DNA of 64,000 bases from Sphingobacteriales bacterium 44-61 (GTDB lineage: Bacteria; Bacteroidota; Bacteroidia; Chitinophagales; Chitinophagaceae): positions 62,001-126,000 of the forward strand of contig MKTW01000001.1 in NCBI GenBank assembly GCA_001898405.1. Direction: 5' to 3'. The translations under genes were made by a program, and so were the position numbers. This document shows positions 44,041 to 52,793 of this stretch, in pieces. Below the pieces are notes generated by a model. That model was not told where the DNA came from. It ran no database searches and saw nothing but the letters and a program-made list of their open reading frames with translations. Every line of letters begins with the position of its first letter. Within the stretch, counting starts at the first letter, position 1.

Positions 44041-44778
44041 ATGGAAACAAACTCACCCAGCCGGGAATGGTTTACCTCACCATTTTCGTATAAACTTTAT
44101 GTTAATACTACCGGGAACCAGGCAGAAATATTTGTCAATCAACTGATTCAATATCTTCACCCGGTAGCGGCAAGCCTGGTGCTGGACAGCGCATGCGGCC
44201 AGGGTCTAATAAGCAGACGGTTGGCTTCCCTGGGTTTCCAGGTAACCGGTGTAGACCTTTCTGCTTTCAATATTGACCAGGCAAGCGAGGCTGGAACCGA
44301 CAATCCCGAGTTCTATCTTCATGATATACGATTGCCTTTCTGGGGCAATTATTTCCAGCTTGCATTGAACCTTTCCGACAATTTTGGTTATTACAGAACA
44401 AGACGGGAGCACGACAGTGCCATGCGCACGATCGCTTCCAGTCTGCGGCCAGGCGGCCTTTTTGTGATCGATTACCCGAATACACATTATATGGAGTCAA
44501 AACCGGCGGAACAGGAATTAAAACAGGTCGGCGTCACCCACTACCGCATACAAAACGGGCAAAACAGCACCCACTTTCTCCAAACCATCACCGTCACTGA
44601 CCCCTCGCTTAAAGAACCGCTGGTATTCTCTCTTCAACGGGCGAAACTTTCACTGGGAGATTTTACAGATATGCTGAGCTTCCAGAAAATGCAGATACAG
44701 GAAGTTTTCGGGGATTACAATTTGGGGGATTACAACTTACATGAAATGCCAAGATTGATTATTATAGCAAAAAAGTAA
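44041..44778 (+). CDS. Class I SAM-dependent methyltransferase
   Basis: 245 residues, cytoplasmic. Motif I is VLDSACGQGLISRRLASLGF (glycine-rich SAM loop), followed by VTGVDLSAFNIDQA (acidic motif II) and PGGLFVIDYPN (motif IV/V). It is a small-molecule type methyltransferase by overall layout; the substrate is unknown. The gene is convergent with the LTA-synthase-like gene across a perfect 32-bp palindrome. Confidence 0.85.
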   Translation: METNSPSREWFTSPFSYKLYVNTTGNQAEIFVNQLIQYLHPVAASLVLDSACGQGLISRRLASLGFQVTGVDLSAFNIDQASEAGTDNPEFYLHDIRLPFWGNYFQLALNLSDNFGYYRTRREHDSAMRTIASSLRPGGLFVIDYPNTHYMESKPAEQELKQVGVTHYRIQNGQNSTHFLQTITVTDPSLKEPLVFSLQRAKLSLGDFTDMLSFQKMQIQEVFGDYNLGDYNLHEMPRLIIIAKK

Positions 44779-44798
44779 ACCTGTATCTATTTGAAACG

Positions 44799-44864
44799 CA
44801 TCCTTCCCGTCTTCCCGCCTTACCGGTAAAAATTTACCGGTAAGGCGGGAAGACGGGAAGGATG
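44799..44864. repeat. Perfect 32-bp palindrome between convergent genes, CTTCCCGT word type
   Basis: Left arm 44799-44830 and right arm 44833-44864 are exact complements around the 2-base centre AA. The left arm consists of CTTCCCGT, CTTCCCGC and CTTACCGG words after CATC. It sits between the convergent ends at 44778 and 44880 and would form a very stable cruciform or a two-way terminator, though with no T-run on either strand. Confidence 0.95.
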
Positions 44865-44879
44865 AACTAAGTCTGTAAA

Positions 44880-46853
44880 TTAATCTTTTTGGTTGTTCAT
44901 CAGCATGTAACGGGCTGTTTCAAAAAATGCTGAAGTGAAGTCTGATAAACGTCGCCGGATGGAATCCCTTTGAGCAAGGGTATAAGATTTTCCATTATAA
45001 ACAACCGGTACCAGTTGTTCATCCTTGAAGTTGAGATTCTTTATAAAATAAAATTCATCTGTCACAATCCCAATTTTTCCGGCCGTATTGGTAATAAAAG
45101 CAAAATTGTTTTTCTTGGCGGTATCGAGCAGATCACGACCGAGTGTTGTGTTCACATACGGCTGTTGTATCATACCCGCCACTGTAGGCAACACGTCTAT
45201 CTGTGATACCACTTCTGTTCTTTTTTGTGGTTGCAGTAAATAAGGAGCAAAAAATAATAACGGTACATGTTCATCCGTCAATCGTTGATCTGTCCAGGCC
45301 GAAGGATAGACCGCACTGGCATTTCCTGCCACACCATGATCGCCGACAAAAATAAAAATGGTATTATGGAAGTAGGGTTCTTTTTCTGCCGCTTCAATAA
45401 ACTTTTTGAAGCAATAATCTGAATAACGGAAAGTGTTGTATTCCTGCAGCGATTCAAATCCATACCGGTTCAACTCCTCTTCAGGAATTACCTGGTGAAC
45501 AAAATCGGTATCACTGGCCGGGATCATATATGGCCGGTGGTTATCGGATGTTTGTATGATAGAAAAGAACGGTGTCTTTTCCTTTTTAAACGTTTCGTTG
45601 GCTTCCAGGAAAAGATCTTTATCACTGATGCCCCATACATTTATCCTGGGTGATCGGAAGCTTCCTTCTGTATGCATCTGCAATCCATCGATATTTTGTA
45701 CCAGGCCTGCAAAATTGTTGAACCCCGGGCTTCCACCAAGAAAATAATGACGGCTATAGCCTTCAAAATTGTCGATGATGGTATGCTGTTTAATAGCCAG
45801 TGGGTTGCGGGTAGAGAATTTGAACAACTGTGCATCGGGTATGCCGGTAATGATCGCAAACAATCCTCTTGCTGTTGAAAAATGAGGAGAGAAACAACGC
45901 TCAAAGAAAATTCCTTTCCCGGTCAGCGAATCAAAGAAAGGTGTTGTGTTCAGCGGGTTGCCGCTCATGCTGCTTTTATACATGCTGAACGATTCGCAGA
46001 TCACCAGCACCACATTGGGGCGGCTTTCCAGTGCATTGCTGCCGGGCGATACCACACGGCGATAGGAAAATCCCTTTTTATCCTGTAGCGGCATCCATTC
46101 CGCCATCAGCGGGTACACATCCCTTGCTTTCTGTTCATTGAACTCAGGCTTTCTCAATCCAAGTGTGGTAAAAAAATTCTGCAGGGGATTCAATGCCAGG
46201 TAGGTTTTAAAATTGTCCTGGAACACAAAGCTCTGTTTCCAGGTAAGCGGGCTTGCCGCAAACCTTCCATAAATGAGCAGGCATAGAACAAGCAGGCTGG
46301 CAATAAAATATTTGCGGTTATACGGAATTTTTAACCCGTCTGTTTGCGTGATCACCCTCCAGTGGCTTTGATGATACATCCAGCGGAATACCAGCACAGC
46401 CACGAGCAAACCCAACAGCATCCAGAACAAAGGATAGGTTTGCCACATCATCTTCAGTGAAATGCCCGGATCTTCTACAAAGTTCATCGCTCCTGCATCG
46501 AGGCGCGTACGGTTATAAGAAAAGCTTCCAAAATCAGCCGCGAAAAAAAAGAAAACGACAAAAGTGATCACGACAAGGTACCAGCTCCACCATTTTTTGT
46601 TGCGCGCAGAATAAAAAGGAGAAAATTGCGGCCACAGGCTCAACAGCACCACCGGCAAAAGAATGATAGCGATCCACCGCAGATCATATTGCACACCCAT
46701 CAGGAAAGAAGGAAGCAGGTCACTGAAAGAAAGCCCTCTTGGTTTAAACGCAAAATAAGTTGCCAGCCTGAACAATGTAAAGATCAGGAAGAAAATGACC
46801 AGCAAATTGATTACCCAAAGAATGGTCTTGGGCACTTTATAACGTTTAAGCAT
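44880..46853 (-). CDS. LTA-synthase-like membrane phosphotransferase (alkaline-phosphatase fold)
   Basis: 657 residues from the ATG at 46853 (a TTG at 46865 is an in-frame extension). Five or so N-terminal membrane helices are followed by an extracytoplasmic domain. PNVVLVICESFSMYKSSMSG begins the metal-binding fold, FSTARGLFAIITGIP holds the nucleophilic threonine, and FVGDHGVAGN and a DEHVPLLFF segment give further metal ligands. By family it transfers phosphoglycerol or a similar head group (LtaS, MdoB/OpgB, EptA classes). The acceptor is unknown. The gene is divergent from the PAP2 gene. Confidence 0.88.
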   Translation of the reverse strand: MLKRYKVPKTILWVINLLVIFFLIFTLFRLATYFAFKPRGLSFSDLLPSFLMGVQYDLRWIAIILLPVVLLSLWPQFSPFYSARNKKWWSWYLVVITFVVFFFFAADFGSFSYNRTRLDAGAMNFVEDPGISLKMMWQTYPLFWMLLGLLVAVLVFRWMYHQSHWRVITQTDGLKIPYNRKYFIASLLVLCLLIYGRFAASPLTWKQSFVFQDNFKTYLALNPLQNFFTTLGLRKPEFNEQKARDVYPLMAEWMPLQDKKGFSYRRVVSPGSNALESRPNVVLVICESFSMYKSSMSGNPLNTTPFFDSLTGKGIFFERCFSPHFSTARGLFAIITGIPDAQLFKFSTRNPLAIKQHTIIDNFEGYSRHYFLGGSPGFNNFAGLVQNIDGLQMHTEGSFRSPRINVWGISDKDLFLEANETFKKEKTPFFSIIQTSDNHRPYMIPASDTDFVHQVIPEEELNRYGFESLQEYNTFRYSDYCFKKFIEAAEKEPYFHNTIFIFVGDHGVAGNASAVYPSAWTDQRLTDEHVPLLFFAPYLLQPQKRTEVVSQIDVLPTVAGMIQQPYVNTTLGRDLLDTAKKNNFAFITNTAGKIGIVTDEFYFIKNLNFKDEQLVPVVYNGKSYTLAQRDSIRRRLSDFTSAFFETARYMLMNNQKD

Positions 46854-46953
46854 GGGGGAATGCAAAACAAGAAAAATTATACGAGATTCACAAGGAAGAG
46901 ATGACGAGCGGGAACCGGCTGAGTGTCACAGGCGGCAGCATCCATTTTTTGGG

Positions 46954-46961
46954 TACATTTG
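46954..46961 (+). promoter_or_regulatory. -7 box TACATTTG for the PAP2 gene
   Basis: TACATTTG fits TAnnTTTG and ends five bases before the ATG at 46967, which makes that ATG a better start than the one at 46901 upstream. A leaderless or nearly leaderless transcript is implied. Confidence 0.5.
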
Positions 46962-46966
46962 GGCTT

Positions 46967-47584
46967 ATGTTTCTACTCGCTTCCACTATTTGGGAAAAGC
47001 TCGAAAAAATGGACCAGTGGCTGTTTATCCAGATCAACAGCCATTTCACCAATCCTGTTTTTGATAGCGTTATGCCGTTCATGCGTGAAGCAATGAACTG
47101 GATACCGCTTTATTTATTCCTGATCGTGTTTGCCCTGCTCAATTTCAGGGCAAAGGGCGCCTGGTGGATCCTCTTTTTCATCATCACCGTTGCCCTTACT
47201 GATATGATCGGCAATTACGGGTTCAAACATAATTTCCAGCGCATCCGCCCCTGCGGCGACCCGGATTTCTTTATGCATGTCCGCTTGCTGGTCGATCATT
47301 GCTCCACCGGCTTCAGTTTTACATCCAACCATGCAGCCAACCATTTTGGCATAGGCACTTTTTTCTATATCACTACCAGACCATTACTTAAAAAATGGGC
47401 AGTGACCGGATGGGTTTGGGCAGGCCTGATCTCTTACGCACAAGTGTACGTTGGCGTTCACTATCCACTCGATATTCTTGGCGGAGCCTTACTGGGCCTG
47501 CTTGTTGGCACATTGACCGGGTATCTGTTCAATAACCGCCACGGATTTGCTATCTTCGATACCCAACCAACGATATCCTCTTAA
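46967..47584 (+). CDS. PAP2-family membrane phosphatase
   Basis: 205 residues from the ATG at 46967. The phosphatidic-acid phosphatase 2 motifs are in order: KHNFQRIRPCGDP (KxxxxxxRP), FTSNHAANHFG (SNHA in place of PSGH, a common Bacteroidota variation) and YAQVYVGVHYPLDILGG (SRxxxxxHxxxD equivalent with the catalytic His). Five or six membrane helices. It dephosphorylates undecaprenyl pyrophosphate or a lipid phosphate at the inner membrane. The stop overlaps the next ATG by one base (TAATG), coupling it to the CBS protein. Confidence 0.88.
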   Translation: MFLLASTIWEKLEKMDQWLFIQINSHFTNPVFDSVMPFMREAMNWIPLYLFLIVFALLNFRAKGAWWILFFIITVALTDMIGNYGFKHNFQRIRPCGDPDFFMHVRLLVDHCSTGFSFTSNHAANHFGIGTFFYITTRPLLKKWAVTGWVWAGLISYAQVYVGVHYPLDILGGALLGLLVGTLTGYLFNNRHGFAIFDTQPTISS

Positions 47585-48882
47585 TGGAATTATTCATATT
47601 AGCAGGGCTGATCCTGCTAAACGGGCTTTTTTCAATGGCTGAAATTGCCTTGGTTTCTGCAAGGAAATCCAGGCTGGAAGCACAGGCAAATAAAGGAGAT
47701 AAAGAAGCCAGGGAAGCACTCAACCTGGCCAACAAACCTGAAACCTTTCTTTCTACCGTACAAATGGGCATTACCGTGATCGGTATCCTTACCGGTATTT
47801 ATTCCGGTGAAAAGATCACGGACGATTTCGCCGCTTATCTTAAACAATGGCCGGCTATTGCGCCATATAGTTATGGCCTTGCCACAACTATCGTGGTAAT
47901 TATCGTTACTTATTTCTCGATCATTTTCGGTGAGTTGGTACCCAAGCGCCTCGGCCTTTCCAAACCTGAAGGCATAGCTAAAGTGGTAGCCCGGCCAATG
48001 CGCATCCTCAGTGTCGTTACCCATCCTTTTATATGGCTGCTCAGCAAGTCGAGCAACCTTATTGTAAAAATATTCAGCCTTAAACCTGCAGATAATCAAC
48101 TCACGGAAGAAGAGATCAAAGCGATCATCAGTGAAGGCACCGAACAAGGCACGATCGAAGAAACAGAGCAGGAGATCATCGAGCGCGTGTTTCACCTCAG
48201 CGACCGGAATATCACTTCGCTGATGACCCACCGCAGTGATATCATCTGGTTCAACCTGGACGATACGGAAGAAATGATCAAGGAAAAGATCACCAGCGAA
48301 CCGCATTCCATTTACCCTATCTGCGATGGGGAAATCGATAATATCAAAGGCGTTGTTTCCATTAAAGACCTATACGTGAGCCCCGACAACAGGCCTTTTA
48401 AAGAACTGATGCAGCCTGCGCTTTTTGTTCCGGAAAACAATACGGCTTTCCAGGTAATGGAAAAGTTCAAACAATCGCAACTGCATTCCTGCTTTATCGT
48501 GGATGAATACGGTACTATACTGGGCATGATCACCCTTAACGATATTCTCGAAGCCATTATCGGCGATATGCCTCAACCGGATGTTCCCGACTACGAGATC
48601 ATTGAGCGGGAAGACGGCACTTTCCTTGTAGATGCACAGATACCTTTTTATGATTTCCTTACCCGCTTTGAAAAAGCAGAATGGATGAATGAAGGTGAGC
48701 AGGAATTTGACACGCTTGCCGGTTTTATACTGCATGAGCTGGAACGCATCCCTCATGCCGGCGATAAACTGGAATGGAAAGGATTCACTCTTGAGATCGT
48801 TGATATGGACGGTCACAGGATCGATAAAGTGCTGGTGAAGCTGAGCAAGACTTTGCGGCAGGAGATGGAAGATGAACAGTAA
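47584..48882 (+). CDS. Hemolysin C/CNNM-like protein with CBS pair and CorC domain
   Basis: 432 residues. A DUF21/CNNM membrane region (about 1-195; LILAGLILLNGLFSMAEIALV, several helices), a CBS pair at about 205-330 (TSLMTHRSDIIWFNL, FIVDEYGTILGMITLNDILE) and a C-terminal CorC_HlyC domain (about 340-425; GTFLVDAQIPFYDF, FDTLAGFILHELERIP). Such proteins are linked to magnesium efflux or ion homeostasis. It follows PAP2 in an overlapping operon. The end is 12 bases from the convergent DUF6702 gene. Confidence 0.9.
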   Translation: MELFILAGLILLNGLFSMAEIALVSARKSRLEAQANKGDKEAREALNLANKPETFLSTVQMGITVIGILTGIYSGEKITDDFAAYLKQWPAIAPYSYGLATTIVVIIVTYFSIIFGELVPKRLGLSKPEGIAKVVARPMRILSVVTHPFIWLLSKSSNLIVKIFSLKPADNQLTEEEIKAIISEGTEQGTIEETEQEIIERVFHLSDRNITSLMTHRSDIIWFNLDDTEEMIKEKITSEPHSIYPICDGEIDNIKGVVSIKDLYVSPDNRPFKELMQPALFVPENNTAFQVMEKFKQSQLHSCFIVDEYGTILGMITLNDILEAIIGDMPQPDVPDYEIIEREDGTFLVDAQIPFYDFLTRFEKAEWMNEGEQEFDTLAGFILHELERIPHAGDKLEWKGFTLEIVDMDGHRIDKVLVKLSKTLRQEMEDEQ

Positions 48883-48894
48883 TGCGATGCCTGT

Positions 48895-49443
48895 TTAAAA
48901 AGAAAGTGCGAGCTCTTTGGCCGGATAATCCACCTTCCCGCTCTTGCGTACTCCCCCTATCGTTACATGCACTACACCGATCTGGTCGCTGAATAAGTCG
49001 TACATCAACGTGTTGGTGATGGTGATATTTTTAATGCTTTTAATGTTATCGACCTGGAAATAGCTATATACAACATCCTGGTCCTTTTCGAAACCGAGGG
49101 CCGTATAGCTGGTTGGTTGCCCATCGGCTTGTATAGATAGATGTTTGTGTATGTAATCATTTACTATTTTCTCCATTTGGGCCTTGTCGGGCGGATTGGT
49201 CAGGTCCACTTTCATTCTGTAGTTCTGTGCCAGCACTCTTTCAAAATCGTCGGTAAAGAGCTTACAACTGATTTCCAGTGTTTTCTCGGTGGCATTATGA
49301 TTGATCTCTGTGACGCTTACATGAATAGGATGCAGACCGGCAACGGGAAACCGGGCCATACCGGTAGGGGTATACACTGGGCCGGCAAACAGGCCGGTGC
49401 ATAAAAGGAGAAACCACTTATTGAGCCATAGCGTCATGGGCAT
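48895..49443 (-). CDS. DUF6702-type exported protein
   Basis: 182 residues with a signal peptide (LWLNKWFLLLCTGLFAGP). The mature part begins near HPIHVSVTEINHN, the feature of the DUF6702 family as I recall it, followed by LEISCKLFTDDFERVL and an ITITNTLMYDLFSDQ region, suggesting a beta-sandwich periplasmic protein. Divergent from the HupE/UreJ gene across 104 bp and adjacent to the M1 peptidase. Function unknown; the neighbours suggest membrane transport or maturation. Confidence 0.7.
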   Translation of the reverse strand: MPMTLWLNKWFLLLCTGLFAGPVYTPTGMARFPVAGLHPIHVSVTEINHNATEKTLEISCKLFTDDFERVLAQNYRMKVDLTNPPDKAQMEKIVNDYIHKHLSIQADGQPTSYTALGFEKDQDVVYSYFQVDNIKSIKNITITNTLMYDLFSDQIGVVHVTIGGVRKSGKVDYPAKELALSF

Positions 49444-49547
49444 ACTTTTTTTTGATCATTACAAAAGTCTGGCTTATTTTGAAACTTTCAATACAGACGG
49501 AAAAATAGAAGGGAAGGTTGGTAGCACAGCTTCCTCGGCACAATCAC

Positions 49548-50129
49548 ATGCAAGATTTTGGATTTTATTTCGGCCTGGGCTGGGAACATATTATAAGCCT
49601 CGATGCCCTGGACCATCAATTATTCATTGCTGCACTGGCAGCTATCTACCTGCTGAAAGACTGGAAGCAGGTACTGATCCTGGTGACCGCATTCACTATC
49701 GGCCATTCACTCACCCTTGCCCTGAGTGTACTCGACATAATAAGGCTCAACAGCAATTGGGTTGAATTCCTGATCCCCTGCACGATCGTAATAACCGCCA
49801 TAACAAACCTTTTCCAAAAAAATTTCACTCCACGATCTATCCGGATCAACTATTTTATAGCACTGTTCTTTGGGTTGGTCCACGGAATGGGGTTCGCCAA
49901 TTCCATACGGTTCATGCTCGCCAGGGACCAACATCTTGCTCCGGGCTTACTGGGCTTTAACCTCGGACTGGAAGCAGGCCAGATCGTAGTAGTCCTGCTG
50001 ATATTATTTGTATCACATTTTATAGTGAATGGTCTTCACATCAACCGCCGCGAATGGGTGATCTTTTTATCCGCAGCCGTATTCAGCCTCGCATTGAAAA
50101 TGGCGCTGGAAAGAGTGGGATCATTATAG
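49548..50129 (+). CDS. HupE/UreJ-family membrane protein
   Basis: 193 residues from the ATG at 49548. About six helices; an N-terminal LDHQLFIAALAAIYLL motif with the conserved His of the HupE/UreJ family, then FTIGHSLTLALSV and LFFGLVHGMGFANSIRF with two further conserved histidines. The family is associated with nickel or cobalt transport. Nickel enzymes are not nearby, so the metal is uncertain. It lies 19 bases before the M1 peptidase gene. Confidence 0.83.
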   Translation: MQDFGFYFGLGWEHIISLDALDHQLFIAALAAIYLLKDWKQVLILVTAFTIGHSLTLALSVLDIIRLNSNWVEFLIPCTIVITAITNLFQKNFTPRSIRINYFIALFFGLVHGMGFANSIRFMLARDQHLAPGLLGFNLGLEAGQIVVVLLILFVSHFIVNGLHINRREWVIFLSAAVFSLALKMALERVGSL

Positions 50130-50148
50130 AAATTAAAACAAAGTCAAC

Positions 50149-52530
50149 ATGAAAAAAATCATTCTTGCCGGGTGGATCCTCTTGATCGCTGTAGCAGTCC
50201 ATGCGCAGAACATCAAGAACAACCCTGGCAGCAACCATGGTAACAGTTTTGAGCAATTGGGCACCATCATGCCTACACCTAACGAGTACCGCACCGCGAG
50301 TGGCGCTCCGGGGCCGAAGTACTGGCAGCAGCGTTGCGATTATGATATCAAATGCAAGCTGGATGAAAAAGCTTTGTTATTGACCGGAAGCGAGACGGTC
50401 ACCTACTACAACAATTCGCCCAATACCCTCACCTATCTCTGGCTGCAGATGGATGAAAACCAGCACAGCAGTCAGAACAATGCGAATTACCAGACCAGCA
50501 ATCCGATGTCTTCACAGGTCAGTACCACGATGATAGACCGTATGGACGAGGCCAAAAAAGATAATGGCTATGGTTTCAATGTCGTCAAGCTCACCGATGC
50601 AACAGGCAAGCCATTAAAATATACAGTGAATAAGACCATGATGCGGATAGAGCTTCCCAAAGACCTGACCTCCGGGCAGCAATTCGTATTCAAACTCGAT
50701 TGGAATTACAAGATCTCCGACCGCATGGGCCGTGGTGGCCGCGGTGGTTATGAATACTTCCCTGAAGAAGGTAACTATCTTTTCACCATGGCTCAATGGT
50801 ATCCACGCCTCTGCGTATATAGCGATTTCCAGGGCTGGCAGAATCATCAGTTCACCGGCCGTGGAGAGTTCGCATTGACCTTTGGCAATTTCAAAGTGCA
50901 GATGACCGTGCCAGCCGACCATGTAGTGGGCGCAACAGGTGAATGCACCAATTACAACACAAATCTCAGCCCGGCACAATTGACCCGCTGGAAGAAAGCA
51001 CAGACCAGTACCGAGCCAGTTGAGATCGTTACACTTGATGAAGCAAAAAATGCCGAAAAGAATAAAAGCATGGCAACAAAGACATGGACCTTCAAAGCAG
51101 ACAGTGTCAGGGATTTCGCCTGGACCAGCAGCCGCAAGTTTGTTTGGGATGCCATGCCCGTTACAGTAGAAGGAAAGAAGATCATGTGTATGAGCTTTTA
51201 TGGAAAAGAAGCGTATGGCCTGTATCGTCCTTTTTCCACGAAAGCAGTAGCGCATACCATCAAAACCTATTCTGATTTCACCATCCCTTACCCCTATCCC
51301 GTTGCACAAAGCGTGGAAGCTGCAAATGGTATGGAGTATCCCATGATCTGTTTTAACTATGGGCGAACAGAAAAAGACGGCACTTATGCAGAAGCTACCA
51401 AGTATGGAATGCTTGGCGTGATAATACATGAAGTGGGGCATAACTTCTTTCCCATGATCATCAACAGCGACGAACGCCAATGGAGCTGGATGGACGAAGG
51501 ATTGAATTCATTTGTTGAATACCTGACAGAAGAGTTATGGGATAATAAATTCCCGGTCAGGGGAAAAGGCCCTGCTTATGCCATCGTTGATTATATGAAG
51601 CTGCCAAAAGATCAGCTGGAACCCATCATGAGCAATTCTGAAAACATTATTGGTTTTGGCCCTAATGCTTATACCAAGCCGGCGACCGGCCTGAACATCC
51701 TGCGCGAAACCATCATGGGCCGTGAGCTGTTTGATTATGCATTCAAACAATACACCCGGCGTTGGGCCTTCAAACATCCCGAACCGGCTGATTTCTTTCG
51801 CACGATGGAAGATGCCAGCGGTGAAGACCTTGACTGGTTCTGGCGTGGATGGTTCTATGGAACCGACCCCTGCGATATTTCGCTCGATTCCGTAAAACAT
51901 GCAGTGCCTGATCTGGCAGCATTTCCGGCAGGATTGGACGACAGGGATACCACGCGCAGGATTGAAGGACCTATGCTAACCCGATACGATGATATTTCCA
52001 AGATCAGGAACAGGGAAAATAAAAACATTTCCTTTCAAACAGATAAAGACACAGCATTGCGCGATTTCTACTGGCGTTATTCCAGAGGAGAAGAACCGTA
52101 TGATTCTTCCAACATAACTTACAAGGTCATGTCCAATAAAGGTACTCCGCTGGATGAAGAGGAAAAAAACACCTATGGCAACCGTCATATGTATGAACTC
52201 AGCTTCAGCAATAAAGGCGGCCTTGTTATGCCCATTATCATTGAATGGACATATAAAGACGGTACAAAGGAAATAGAACGGATCCCGGCTCAGGTTTGGC
52301 GCCTTAATGAAAAGAAGGTGGTCAAAACTTTTATCAAAACAAAAGAGGTAGCATCGATTCAACTCGATCCGCTCAGGGAAACGGCTGATATCGACCCCAG
52401 CAATAATAGCTGGAACAAACCACCAGCGCCTTCCCGGTTCACCATCTTTAAACAAAAACAAGCGACACTGAGAGCCGCCACTCCTGCACCAAACCCGATG
52501 CAGAAAGCAAATGAGAAAAAAGGATTCTAA
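50149..52530 (+). CDS. M1-family zinc metallopeptidase
   Basis: 793 residues with a signal peptide (MKKIILAGWILLIAVAVHAQ). Zinc site HEVGHNFF at about 427-434 followed 18 residues later by the third ligand Glu in WSWMDEGLNSF, the HExxH-x18-E signature of M1. The N-terminal beta domain (about 60-290) and the C-terminal region (about 600-793) complete the family. Exported to the periplasm or cell surface, it would trim N-terminal residues of peptides. Preceded by HupE, transcribed in the same direction. Confidence 0.93.
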   Translation: MKKIILAGWILLIAVAVHAQNIKNNPGSNHGNSFEQLGTIMPTPNEYRTASGAPGPKYWQQRCDYDIKCKLDEKALLLTGSETVTYYNNSPNTLTYLWLQMDENQHSSQNNANYQTSNPMSSQVSTTMIDRMDEAKKDNGYGFNVVKLTDATGKPLKYTVNKTMMRIELPKDLTSGQQFVFKLDWNYKISDRMGRGGRGGYEYFPEEGNYLFTMAQWYPRLCVYSDFQGWQNHQFTGRGEFALTFGNFKVQMTVPADHVVGATGECTNYNTNLSPAQLTRWKKAQTSTEPVEIVTLDEAKNAEKNKSMATKTWTFKADSVRDFAWTSSRKFVWDAMPVTVEGKKIMCMSFYGKEAYGLYRPFSTKAVAHTIKTYSDFTIPYPYPVAQSVEAANGMEYPMICFNYGRTEKDGTYAEATKYGMLGVIIHEVGHNFFPMIINSDERQWSWMDEGLNSFVEYLTEELWDNKFPVRGKGPAYAIVDYMKLPKDQLEPIMSNSENIIGFGPNAYTKPATGLNILRETIMGRELFDYAFKQYTRRWAFKHPEPADFFRTMEDASGEDLDWFWRGWFYGTDPCDISLDSVKHAVPDLAAFPAGLDDRDTTRRIEGPMLTRYDDISKIRNRENKNISFQTDKDTALRDFYWRYSRGEEPYDSSNITYKVMSNKGTPLDEEEKNTYGNRHMYELSFSNKGGLVMPIIIEWTYKDGTKEIERIPAQVWRLNEKKVVKTFIKTKEVASIQLDPLRETADIDPSNNSWNKPPAPSRFTIFKQKQATLRAATPAPNPMQKANEKKGF

Positions 52531-52545
52531 GACTAAGAATTAAAA

Positions 52546-52613
52546 GAGGAAAAAGGAAAAAAGCCTGATGGGTGAAATGACTTCACCTATCAGGCTTTTT
52601 TCCTTTTTCCTCT
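52546..52613. terminator. Two-way hairpin terminator with long matching flanks
   Basis: AAGCCTGAT (52561-52569) and ATCAGGCTT form the stem with an inner GGTGAA/TTCACC pairing; AG-rich and CT-rich flanks continue the complementarity on both sides to about 33 bp with one mismatch. It serves the M1 gene (plus) and the ribbon-helix-helix gene (minus). The right arm overlaps the last ten or so codons of the minus gene, including the stop at 52583. Confidence 0.8.
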
Positions 52614-52768
52614 TTGTCTTTTAGTCTCCTTGCCTCTTTCAGCTTTTGTGACAAAATCCATTCTACCTGCCCGTTCACACTGCGGAATTCATCCGCAGCC
52701 CATTTTTCCAGGGCTTTGTATATTTCATTATCAATACGGATGATAAAACTTTTCTTGGGACTGCTCAC
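52583..52768 (-). CDS. Arc-like ribbon-helix-helix DNA-binding protein
   Basis: 61 residues. KKSFIIRIDNEIYKALEKWA is the beta-strand plus first helix of the ribbon-helix-helix fold, then ADEFRSVNGQVEWILSQKLKEA is the second helix. Such proteins bind DNA as dimers of dimers. The gene starts 25 bases after the SPFH gene on the same strand, so they form an operon; a pair of TGATATCA sites upstream of that operon is a candidate target. Confidence 0.85.
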   Translation of the reverse strand: MSSPKKSFIIRIDNEIYKALEKWAADEFRSVNGQVEWILSQKLKEARRLKDKEEKGKKPDR

Positions 52769-52793
52769 TGGTTTCAGTTTAAGCTGAACGGAT

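Noticed and set aside
46901-46966. Upstream ATG at 46901 as the PAP2 start
   Set aside because: A TAnnTTTG box at 46954-46961 lies inside this extension, and the residues before 46967 do not resemble the N-terminus of PAP2 proteins.
50614-51480. Antisense ORF of about 290 codons within the M1 peptidase gene
   Set aside because: Cysteine- and histidine-rich shadow of a gene whose sense frame has a complete zinc-peptidase signature.
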